Assembly (NCBI GenBank): GCA_003402285.1 | Contig: QFXG01000009.1 | Location: 62,001 to 126,000, forward strand | Direction: 5' to 3' | From: Candidatus Nitrotoga sp. SPKER | GTDB taxonomy: Bacteria; Pseudomonadota; Gammaproteobacteria; Burkholderiales; Gallionellaceae | DNA: 64,000 nt | Shown here: piece by piece, positions 56,490 through 64,000 of the stretch | Position numbering within the stretch: position 1 is the first letter of the stretch | Layout of the letters: the number at the start of each line of letters is the position of its first letter | Notes under the pieces: generated by a model | Told to the model about the DNA's origin: nothing | The model's input: the letters and a program-made list of their open reading frames with translations, nothing else | Database searches by the model: none | Made by a program: the position numbers and the translations under genes

Positions 56490-59097
56490 TTAAGGAGCGT
56501 GCCACTTCGATTATTTCAAATGCTTCAAGCTGATCCCCTACTTCGAGATCATTAAAATTACGCAACGATAAGCCACACTCGAAATTCAATCGTACTTCTT
56601 TAACATCATCCTTAAAACGTTTCAACGAATCCAGTTCGCCTGTATGAATAACCACATTATTGCGCAGCACTCGAATCTGCGCATTACGCTTGATTATGCC
56701 ATTGGTTACGTAGCAACCGACCACAGTACCAATCTTGGAAATGACGAATACCTGACGTATTTCCACCATACCCAGAACAACTTCCTTTTTTTCCGGAGCC
56801 CGCATACCTGACAGTGCCGCTTTAATGTCATCTACCATTTCATAGATGACATTGTAATAACGCACATCTACACCCGCAGATTCGGCTAGCTTACGCGCAG
56901 CAGCATCGGCACGAGTATTAAACCCAATCGCGATTGCCTTTGAAGCTAGCGCCAAATTGATGTCGGACTCGCTGATCGCGCCCACGGCACTATGAATCAG
57001 GTTAACTTTAACTTCATCGTTAGATAGTTTTTGCAGGGCATGTGCAATAGCTTCACAAGAACCCTGCACATCGGTTTTAATAATCAATGGCAACATACGC
57101 ATTTCGCCTTCTGCCATCTGCTCAAACATATTTTCCAGTGTGGCGGCCTGCTGCTTGGCTAATTTGACAGCACGGAACTTGCCTTGACGGAACAAAGCAA
57201 TTTCACGTGCTTTCTTTTCATCCGAAAGAACTAGCACGCTTTCACCCGCCACAGGCACTTCGGATAGCCCCTGAATCTCCACTGGAATTGACGGCCCTGC
57301 CTCATTAATTGCTTTGCCATTCTCATCCAGCATGGCACGCACGCGTCCGGATACTACGCCGACTAGCACTGCATCACCTCGCTTCAAGGTGCCAGACTGC
57401 ACGAGTATGGTCGCCACTGGCCCCTTACCCTTATCCAACCTAGCTTCAATTACAATGCCTTTGGCCAAGCTTAGTTTAGGCGCGGTAAGTTGCAACAATT
57501 CAGCTTGCAATAACACACTTTCCAACAAGGAGTCGATACCGAGTCCGTTTTTTGCAGACACTTCAACGAACATGGTGTCACCACCCCAATCTTCCGGCAC
57601 CACATCCTCTGCAACCAATTCTTGTTTTACGCGCTCGGAATTAGCATCAGGCTTATCAATCTTAGTTACCGCTACTACAATCGGTACATTGGCTGCTTTG
57701 GCATGATGGATTGCCTCTTTGGTCTGCGGCATGACACCATCGTCAGCTGCTACCACTAAAATCACAATGTCTGTCACTTTCGAACCACGTGCCCTCATTG
57801 CCGTAAACGCTTCATGACCCGGTGTATCAAGAAAAGTAACCATACCGCGCGGGGTATTCACATGATAAGCACCGATGTGCTGCGTGATGCCACCTGCTTC
57901 GCCGCTGGCCACACGGGTTCGACGGATGTAATCAAGCAATGAGGTCTTACCATGATCAACGTGACCCATCACGGTGACTACCGGGGCGCGTGGCTCGAGA
58001 GGAGCATTCTTGTGCTCTTCGGATTCTGTCAGGTAAGCACTAGGATCATCCGCCTTGGCTGGCTTGGCAATATGGCCCAATTCTTCCACCACAATCATAG
58101 CGGTTTCTTGATCCAGCACCTGGTTAATAGTCACCATGGAACCCAGTTTCATTAGTGCCTTGATAATTTCGATGGCTTTGATTGACATTTTCTGTGCCAA
58201 TTCAGCGACACTAATTGTCTCTGGCACCATAACCTCATGCACAACTGGTTCCGTCGGCAAAGAGAAAGCATGCTGAACAGTTTCTTCTTGCTTGACATGT
58301 TTGGCATGATGGCGTGGGTTAACGCTTCCACGGCCAACCGTCCAACCGCCAGGTCGCGCATCAATGACTGCCGGAGTGCGTTTCTTATGACCAGCCTCGG
58401 TCCATGGACTGGCTTTATCTGGGGCCGCGGCTTTAACACCTTTTTTAGCCGCAGGCCGAACAACCTTATCACCAGGCTTGGGCATAGGTTTATGCAACGT
58501 ACCTTCAGCCAAGTCAGGTTTAGCAACCGGGATTACCGCTACGTCAACAATTGAAACTACAGTCGCTTCTGGCTCTTTAACGGGCGACACTACTGGTTCA
58601 ACAACGGGCGCCGTTTTGCGTTTAGCGTGTTCTTTTTTAGCTTGAACTTCGGCGGCCTGACGAGAAGCTAATTCTGCCTGATTACGCGCCTCTTCAGAAC
58701 GCAGGGCAATTTCCTGTTCGCCTAATATTTCCACTTTCGAGGTCTTTAACACATTCTGAGCAGTGGCTTTTGCTACAACAGCGACTGGTTGTTCTATCTG
58801 ACCAGGTATAATTGGTGCAACAACACGCTTTTTGCGCACTTCGACTTGAATGGTGCGAGCCCTGCCTGTGCTATCTGCTTTTTTGATTTCCGTAGTTTCA
58901 CGGCGCGTCAATGTAATTTTTTTATTTTTAGCACTGCCACTGCCATGCGTGCTATGCAGATGCTCCAGCAATTGTGCCTTGTCCTGTTCCGATATGCTGT
59001 CTGATTCCTGCTGTTTGGCAATCCCGGCCGCCTGTAGTTGTTCAAGCAGCAATCCGACTGGCAAGCTAAGCTCGCCAGCAAACTGCGCTACATTCAT
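56482..59097 (-). CDS. infB: Translation initiation factor IF-2
   Basis: An 871-residue initiator GTPase. It has an N-terminal IF2N domain ([20 protein letters not shown]), a long charged linker, a second IF2N domain ([20 protein letters not shown] near 310), then the G domain with [18 protein letters not shown] near 377, DTPGHE and TKID, and the C domains. ATG 59097 gives the canonical start; a few upstream in-frame codons are left out. Confidence 0.96.
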   Translation of the reverse strand: MNVAQFAGELSLPVGLLLEQLQAAGIAKQQESDSISEQDKAQLLEHLHSTHGSGSAKNKKITLTRRETTEIKKADSTGRARTIQVEVRKKRVVAPIIPGQIEQPVAVVAKATAQNVLKTSKVEILGEQEIALRSEEARNQAELASRQAAEVQAKKEHAKRKTAPVVEPVVSPVKEPEATVVSIVDVAVIPVAKPDLAEGTLHKPMPKPGDKVVRPAAKKGVKAAAPDKASPWTEAGHKKRTPAVIDARPGGWTVGRGSVNPRHHAKHVKQEETVQHAFSLPTEPVVHEVMVPETISVAELAQKMSIKAIEIIKALMKLGSMVTINQVLDQETAMIVVEELGHIAKPAKADDPSAYLTESEEHKNAPLEPRAPVVTVMGHVDHGKTSLLDYIRRTRVASGEAGGITQHIGAYHVNTPRGMVTFLDTPGHEAFTAMRARGSKVTDIVILVVAADDGVMPQTKEAIHHAKAANVPIVVAVTKIDKPDANSERVKQELVAEDVVPEDWGGDTMFVEVSAKNGLGIDSLLESVLLQAELLQLTAPKLSLAKGIVIEARLDKGKGPVATILVQSGTLKRGDAVLVGVVSGRVRAMLDENGKAINEAGPSIPVEIQGLSEVPVAGESVLVLSDEKKAREIALFRQGKFRAVKLAKQQAATLENMFEQMAEGEMRMLPLIIKTDVQGSCEAIAHALQKLSNDEVKVNLIHSAVGAISESDINLALASKAIAIGFNTRADAAARKLAESAGVDVRYYNVIYEMVDDIKAALSGMRAPEKKEVVLGMVEIRQVFVISKIGTVVGCYVTNGIIKRNAQIRVLRNNVVIHTGELDSLKRFKDDVKEVRLNFECGLSLRNFNDLEVGDQLEAFEIIEVARSLNA

Positions 59098-59259
59098 TTT
59101 TCCCATCACTACCCCTTAACTCCCAAAATTTGAGACTTATAGCTCCCAAGACTCTTAAGAAACAGCTAACCAGACCCGGCTTACATAACTTATACCCTCG
59201 CCAGTCCTTGTCAAGCAAGATTTTGTTCATCCGGCATGCATAAATGACCACACTGACCC

Positions 59260-60732
59260 TTAAGTAAACCAAGGAGCGCGCGCAGCCATAATTAATCGAT
59301 TTGCGCGTTCTTCATCTATACCCGCCTGCTCAACCAGTTCGTCCACGGCCAAATCAGCAAGCTGCTCCTGTGTGCCGATACCCTTGCTTGCCAGAACGCG
59401 TGCGGTTTGCTCGTCTATGCCATCAAGCTTAACTAAATCCTCAATGTTATGCTCCACCAGCTCTTCGTTGACAATTGCTGCAGTTAGCAGTGCATTACGC
59501 GCACGGCTACGCAACTCATTTATTGTTGCCTCGTCCAGTGATTCAATTTCCAACATTTCATTCAGTGGCACATAAGCCACTTCCTCTAATGTATTAAAAC
59601 CTTCCTGAACTAGAATATCCGCTACCTCTGCATCCACATCAAGCTTGCCCATAAATAAATCACGCACCTTGGAAAATTCCTGCTCATTCTTTTGGCTGGA
59701 CTCCTCCATAGTCATGATATTAAGTTCCCAACCAGTCAATTCACTGGCCAAGCGTACATTCTGCCCATTTCGACCAATAGCCTGCGCAAGATTTTCTTCT
59801 TCAACTACCACATCCATGCTGTGGTTGTCTTCATCTACCATAATACTGGTCACATCAGCCGGAGCCAGGGCATTGATTACACTGGTAGCAGGATCTTCCG
59901 ACCACAGCACAATATCAACACGCTCGCCCGCCAATTCATTGGTTACAGCCTGTACACGTGAGCCACGCATGCCCACACAAGTACCAATCGGATCTATCCG
60001 CTTATCATGGGAGCGTACCGATATTTTTGCGCGAACGCCCGGATCGCGCGCAGCACTGATTATCTCCAGTAATCCCTCCTCAACTTCCGGAACTTCAAGT
60101 TCAAACAATTTAATCAAGAATTCAGGCGTGATGCGCGACAAGGTAATTTGTGGCCCCCTTATTGAACGATCCACCCGCAATAAATAAGCACGCACACGGT
60201 CACCAACACGCATATTCTCCTTTGGAATCATCTGGTCACGTGGCAGTAACGCTTCAATTTTACCAAACTCGACGATGGCATTACCACGCTCGATACGCTT
60301 CACGGTGCCGGATACTAAATGCTCCTTTCGCTCCATGAAGTCATTTAAAATCTGTTCGCGCTCAGCATCACGAATCTTCTGAAAGATCACCTGTTTAGCC
60401 GCTTGTGCACCGATACGTCCAAAGTCAATCGACTCTAAAGGCTCTTCAATAAACTCTTCCAACTGGATATTCGGGTTACGTTTGCGAGCCTCACTAAGCT
60501 TGACGTGCAGATCAGGCGTTTCGAAAGTTTCATCATCCATTACCTGCCAGCAACGAAATGACACATACTCACCCGTGTTACGGTCAATACTGACACGCAC
60601 ATCAGATTCCTCGGCGAAACGCTTCTTGGTTGCGGATGCCAAAGCAGACTCCAGCGCACCAAACACGATTCCCTTGTCCACGTTTTTTTCACGCGCCAAA
60701 GCATCAACTAACAATAAAACTTCACGACTCAT
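59260..60732 (-). CDS. nusA: Transcription termination/antitermination protein NusA
   Basis: A 490-residue protein. It has the N-terminal RNA-polymerase-binding domain ([20 protein letters not shown]), S1 ([20 protein letters not shown] near residue 135), two KH domains (GACVGMRGS-type [20 protein letters not shown] near 250 and [17 protein letters not shown] near 315) and two C-terminal acidic repeats (from residue 360 on). The ATG at 60732 matches the family start. It precedes infB. Confidence 0.96.
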   Translation of the reverse strand: MSREVLLLVDALAREKNVDKGIVFGALESALASATKKRFAEESDVRVSIDRNTGEYVSFRCWQVMDDETFETPDLHVKLSEARKRNPNIQLEEFIEEPLESIDFGRIGAQAAKQVIFQKIRDAEREQILNDFMERKEHLVSGTVKRIERGNAIVEFGKIEALLPRDQMIPKENMRVGDRVRAYLLRVDRSIRGPQITLSRITPEFLIKLFELEVPEVEEGLLEIISAARDPGVRAKISVRSHDKRIDPIGTCVGMRGSRVQAVTNELAGERVDIVLWSEDPATSVINALAPADVTSIMVDEDNHSMDVVVEEENLAQAIGRNGQNVRLASELTGWELNIMTMEESSQKNEQEFSKVRDLFMGKLDVDAEVADILVQEGFNTLEEVAYVPLNEMLEIESLDEATINELRSRARNALLTAAIVNEELVEHNIEDLVKLDGIDEQTARVLASKGIGTQEQLADLAVDELVEQAGIDEERANRLIMAARAPWFT

Positions 60733-60887
60733 CACTGCCTCCAACCAACCCGAATATTTTTAAACTAATGCGTTCGCTCGCTTATTTCTAGACAAACACA
60801 ACTTTTGTATGTATATCGCGTAAAGCGAATTTTAAAGGTATTTGGTTTAAGCAAATCGTTCACCGCAAACAAACGGTCATAATAATA

Positions 60888-61313
60888 TTAAAATACAGGT
60901 ACTAAATGCGCCTTATCCAAATTCGATAGCTCAATCAACACCGGCTTATTATCCACATCTAACTGTAATACACCATTCTCAAGACTACCAAGAATGCCGG
61001 TGAAATTCTTACGACCTGCCAACGCGATGCGCAATTTTAACTGCGCCTTCTGGCCGCGAAAACGTATGAAATCTGCTTCTTTTTTGATTGGCCGATCCAA
61101 CCCCGGAGATGAGACTTCAAGGCGCCCGTAATTCACCCCCTCCACTGCAAACAAGCGTGTCAACTGGTGACTGACTAATTCACAATCGTGCACCGTAATT
61201 CCCGTTGCCTGATCGAGAAGTACTCGCATCAAACCTCTGCCAGACAATTCAAAGTCAACCAACTCATACCCCAAGCCAGTTACCGTCGTTTCCACCAATC
61301 TCGCCACATCCAT
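60888..61313 (-). CDS. rimP: Ribosome maturation factor RimP
   Basis: A protein of about 141 residues for 30S assembly. Landmarks are VETTVTGLGYELVDFELSG near the start, GITVHDCELVSHQLTRLF near residue 43 and LEVSSPGLDRPIKKEADFIR near 70. It is the first gene of the rimP-nusA-infB-rbfA-truB-rpsO-pnp run. The start is ambiguous among three closely spaced methionine codons (61325, 61319, 61313); 61313 (MDVARL) best fits the family. Confidence 0.93.
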   Translation of the reverse strand: MDVARLVETTVTGLGYELVDFELSGRGLMRVLLDQATGITVHDCELVSHQLTRLFAVEGVNYGRLEVSSPGLDRPIKKEADFIRFRGQKAQLKLRIALAGRKNFTGILGSLENGVLQLDVDNKPVLIELSNLDKAHLVPVF

Positions 61314-61328
61314 AATCATGCCCACAAA

Positions 61329-61350
61329 TAAAAAATGGGCCTAGGCCCAT
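61329..61350 (-). terminator. Intrinsic terminator ending the pheT-ihfA-merR unit
   Basis: ATGGGCCTAGGCCCAT is a perfect palindrome (stem with no spare loop bases, so the centre must open). On the minus strand it is followed by TTTTTTATTT. It lies just upstream of rimP. Confidence 0.75.
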
Positions 61351-61510
61351 CTGGAAATCTGCACGGATTATAGCAAAAATAATCTGTTAGTGGAAATTGA
61401 CCGCGCCGCATTATTATTCAATAGGATTTTGTGTGGTCAATTATTTAGCTCTGTCAACATTCAGCGCAAACTGTTATGCGTCGTTGAATTAACAATTCGA
61501 GGAATCCAAA

Positions 61511-61882
61511 CTACATTAGCAGAGCGAGTATTTCGCGGATTTCTCGGCGTAATTCAGAGCAGTTAGCGAATGGTTGAAGCAGTTTTGGCTGTGAATTTTC
61601 TACCTGTTGCTCGATAGAACTATTGAGGCGACCACGAGCTCCACTGATAGTGAAACCCTCCTCATACAGCAATTGTCTGATACGACGTATGAGTAAAACC
61701 TCATGATGCTGGTAGTAGCGTCGATTACCACCCCGTTTTACTGGCTTAAGCTGAGTAAATTCCTGCTCCCAATAACGCAATACATGCGCCTTCACCCCGC
61801 ACAAGTCACTTACTTCACCAATAGTGAAATACCGCTTCGCCGGAATCGATGGCAGGACGGAATTAAGCTTGTGGTTTTCCAT
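61511..61882 (-). CDS. MerR-family transcriptional regulator
   Basis: A 123-residue regulator with an N-terminal MerR winged helix ([21 protein letters not shown] near residue 18, then [20 protein letters not shown]). The C-terminal helix is short and lacks an obvious effector domain. MerR genes of this kind directly downstream of ihfA are a conserved arrangement in proteobacteria; the regulon is not established. It overlaps the ihfA gene by 20 bases. Confidence 0.9.
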   Translation of the reverse strand: MENHKLNSVLPSIPAKRYFTIGEVSDLCGVKAHVLRYWEQEFTQLKPVKRGGNRRYYQHHEVLLIRRIRQLLYEEGFTISGARGRLNSSIEQQVENSQPKLLQPFANCSELRREIREILALLM

Positions 61883-62168
61883 GATAGTTCATCTCTACCA
61901 TACTCTTAAGTTTCTGGCTGGGATGAAAAGTGACTACACGGCGTGCCGTTATGGGGATATCTTCGCCTGTCTTTGGGTTGCGCCCGGGACGCTGAGGTTT
62001 ATCGCGTAGCTGAAAATTGCCAAAACCAGACAATTTGACACTTTCACCATGCTCAAGTTGAGCACGAATTTCCTCAAAATAAGATTCAACCATATCTTTC
62101 GCCTCACGCTTATTCAAGCCAACTTTTTCAAACAATAAATCCGCAAGCTCTGCTTTGGTCAATGTCAT
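61863..62168 (-). CDS. ihfA: Integration host factor alpha subunit
   Basis: A 101-residue DNA-bending protein: [49 protein letters not shown] (given by its ends) and the beta-arm with the proline that intercalates into DNA. It lies 10 bases after pheT and is coupled to the MerR gene. Confidence 0.95.
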   Translation of the reverse strand: MTLTKAELADLLFEKVGLNKREAKDMVESYFEEIRAQLEHGESVKLSGFGNFQLRDKPQRPGRNPKTGEDIPITARRVVTFHPSQKLKSMVEMNYHGKPQA

Positions 62169-62178
62169 AGATCACCCC

Positions 62179-64000
62179 TTATATACGCACCTGCGCACCA
62201 TGTTGTTGCAAAACTGCGGTCAAGCGCGCGACACTTAGTTCAATTTCACTATCAATTAATGTTTTTTGAGTATCTTGCAATAACACACGGAAAGCAAGGC
62301 TTTTTTTTCCATCCCCCACACCTTTACCACGATACAGATCAAACAGCGTGATTTCTGCCACATACGAGGTATTGCTATCTAACATGACATCCAATAAAGA
62401 TTGGGCTGTCACACTTTCATCCACAACTACGGCAAGATCGCGACGCACCCGCGGAAACTTAGAAATCTCACAGGCACGCGGTACCTTAGATGACACCAAG
62501 GCATCCAACTCAACTTCAAACCATACCACTACCTGCAAAATTCCATACTGTTGCAACCACTTTGGATGCAACTCTCCTATCCAACCTACCTTTTGCCCAT
62601 CTAGCAAAACTTGTGCCGAACGTCCTGGGTGGGAGGCAGGGTGCGGTGACGCCAAAAAATTTAATCGTACTGGAGCAAACAGCGCTTCTATGTCCGCCTT
62701 GACATCATAAAAATCTACGTTACGCGCCACCACACCCCACTGTTCCGGCAGTGCCGTGCCATAAGCCAAACCGGTCACGCATTCGTACTGTATATAACTG
62801 CCCGCCTCTGCGGAAAAACAAGCACCTATCTCGAACAGGCGAACACGTGACTCCTTGCGAGCAAGGTTAGATCGCAAAACGGCAAGCAGCCCACCCAACA
62901 AACTGCTGCGCATCACACTCATCTGGCTGGCGATTGGATTTTTCAATACGACTTGTGAGGTATTGCCGCACAGGTCACGCTCCCACTCCGCGTCCACGAA
63001 AGTGTAAGTAATTGCTTCCTGAAAGTCGCGCAGCGTCAGCACCTGGCGTAACTTCGCCAAGGGACGCTGCGCCTCGGCCAGTGACAACATGGTCATGCGC
63101 GCTTGCGGCGGCATAGCTTGTATTCGCTCGTAGCCATGTACGCGTGCGATTTCCTCGATTAGATCTTCCTCAATAGCGATATCAAAGCGGTAGCTGGGTG
63201 GTGTAACACTAAATTCGTCGCCCTTTTGCTGAACAACCATGCCCAGGCGCAGCAGCATTTGCGCGATCTCCTCGGCTCCCAGTGCCATGCCCAACACGCG
63301 CCCAATCCGTGGCAGTCGCAATTTCACCGGATTTCGCACGGGTAATTCACTTAGTACTTCACTCAACACACCAGCCTGTCCACCACAGATATTGAGGATC
63401 AATTGCGTGGCTCTGTCTAATGCTTCCTTAGTAGCTGCAAAATCCACACCGCGCTCGAAACGAAAAGAAGAGTCGGAACCGAAACCCAAGCGGCGTGATT
63501 TACCGATAATAACGCTAGGTACGAAGAACGCACTCTCCAGAAAAATATCCGTAGTCGCGCCATCCACCGCGCTGTCCGCTCCGCCCATCACGCCTGCCAA
63601 TGCAATCGGCTGCTTATCATCGGCAATCACCAGCATGTCTTCTTGCAGATTCACAACCTGTTCGTTCAGCAGCTTCAAGCTTTCACCCACACGAGCGAAA
63701 CGTACTTCAATGTCACCATTCAATTTATTGAGATCAAAAGCATGCAGCGGCTGACCCAACTCAAGCAATACGTAATTAGTCACATCCACCAGCGCACTGA
63801 TGCTGCGCAAACCACAGCGCTCTAGACGCTGTACCATCCATGCTGGCGTAGCTGATTTCACGTTTACTCCGGCAATCACACGCCCTGCATAGCGTGGACA
63901 AGCTGCTGATGCAGCCACCCGTACCTTGCAGCCACGGTCGCAGCTTTGTTTGAAAGCTACTGGAGGCAAGGCTTGTAACGGCAAGCCTGTCAAGGCAGAA
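62179..64000 (-). CDS. pheT: Phenylalanyl-tRNA synthetase beta subunit (partial, N-terminus off the window)
   Basis: About 607 C-terminal residues of the normally ~790-residue subunit. The B3/B4 editing region (LVDVTNYVLLELGQPLHAFD near the start), the B5 domain (VTPPSYRFDIAIEEDLIEEI), the catalytic-like core (LKNPIASQMSVMRSSLLGGL) and the C-terminal anticodon-binding FDX domain (ISKFPRVRRDLAVVVDESV) are all visible. The frame runs off the right edge. A TTG at 63993 is not the start. Its product charges tRNA-Phe with PheS. Confidence 0.95.
   Translation of the reverse strand, partial: SALTGLPLQALPPVAFKQSCDRGCKVRVAASAACPRYAGRVIAGVNVKSATPAWMVQRLERCGLRSISALVDVTNYVLLELGQPLHAFDLNKLNGDIEVRFARVGESLKLLNEQVVNLQEDMLVIADDKQPIALAGVMGGADSAVDGATTDIFLESAFFVPSVIIGKSRRLGFGSDSSFRFERGVDFAATKEALDRATQLILNICGGQAGVLSEVLSELPVRNPVKLRLPRIGRVLGMALGAEEIAQMLLRLGMVVQQKGDEFSVTPPSYRFDIAIEEDLIEEIARVHGYERIQAMPPQARMTMLSLAEAQRPLAKLRQVLTLRDFQEAITYTFVDAEWERDLCGNTSQVVLKNPIASQMSVMRSSLLGGLLAVLRSNLARKESRVRLFEIGACFSAEAGSYIQYECVTGLAYGTALPEQWGVVARNVDFYDVKADIEALFAPVRLNFLASPHPASHPGRSAQVLLDGQKVGWIGELHPKWLQQYGILQVVVWFEVELDALVSSKVPRACEISKFPRVRRDLAVVVDESVTAQSLLDVMLDSNTSYVAEITLFDLYRGKGVGDGKKSLAFRVLLQDTQKTLIDSEIELSVARLTAVLQQHGAQVRI

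Overview
The window looks like a betaproteobacterial chromosome of moderate G+C. The best match is the Nitrosomonadales, perhaps the Gallionellaceae or a Nitrotoga relative. That placement is inferred from gene order and protein style, not from a marker gene. The housekeeping blocks are in classical betaproteobacterial order: hfq-hflX-hflK-hflC-DUF2065-hisZ-purA; rimP-nusA-infB-rbfA-truB-rpsO-pnp followed by earP-efp; xseB-ispA-dxs; and pheT-ihfA-merR at the right edge.

The left part (1 to about 18.5 kb) is accessory. It opens with a satellite or phage-type replication module: a ribbon-helix-helix protein, an AlpA-like HTH protein, a primase-SF3 helicase and a zinc-ribbon protein. Next come a 15-repeat Sel1 protein and a PEP-CTERM protein with a DUF1566 (C-type-lectin-like) domain. 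The codon pattern of that domain resembles a diversity-generating-retroelement (DGR) variable region, and it is followed by a broken avd-like gene. Then comes a non-coding block with nested inverted repeats, and an Abi_2/AbiF-like HEPN gene. The latter is preceded by a strong promoter and a terminator that together delimit a putative ~50-nt RNA. Two tRNA 3'-end fragments, an IS3-family element, a HigBA/RelE-like toxin-antitoxin pair and an integrase remnant mark old integration events. A HlyD-ATPase-permease export operon, small lipoprotein and hypothetical genes, a guanidine-II riboswitch with its Gdx/SugE exporter and two more Sel1 genes follow.

From 18.8 to 32.6 kb the genes are mostly metabolic. 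mtnP, a class II aldolase gene, apt and mtnA form a tight minus-strand operon consistent with the methylthioadenosine-to-DHAP shunt plus adenine recovery. A ~2.1-kb insert carrying one lipoprotein gene lies between two copies of a ~100-bp repeat, one of which is the nadE leader. nadE, glnB and the hfq-to-purA run follow on the plus strand.

From 32.7 to 50.2 kb are a secreted trypsin-like protease, an AddAB-like helicase-nuclease pair and fdxA. Between fdxA and folE2 sits an AT-richer three-gene cassette (40685-44601). It encodes a GHKL-type ATPase, a large protein with two degenerate phosphoribosyltransferase-like folds and a MazG/HisE-like NTP pyrophosphohydrolase. I do not recognise this as a named system and consider it the best candidate for an undescribed, possibly defensive, module. 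Isoprenoid and DNA-repair genes (dxs, ispA, xseB), mscL and the translation/transcription operon fill the rest, all on the minus strand.
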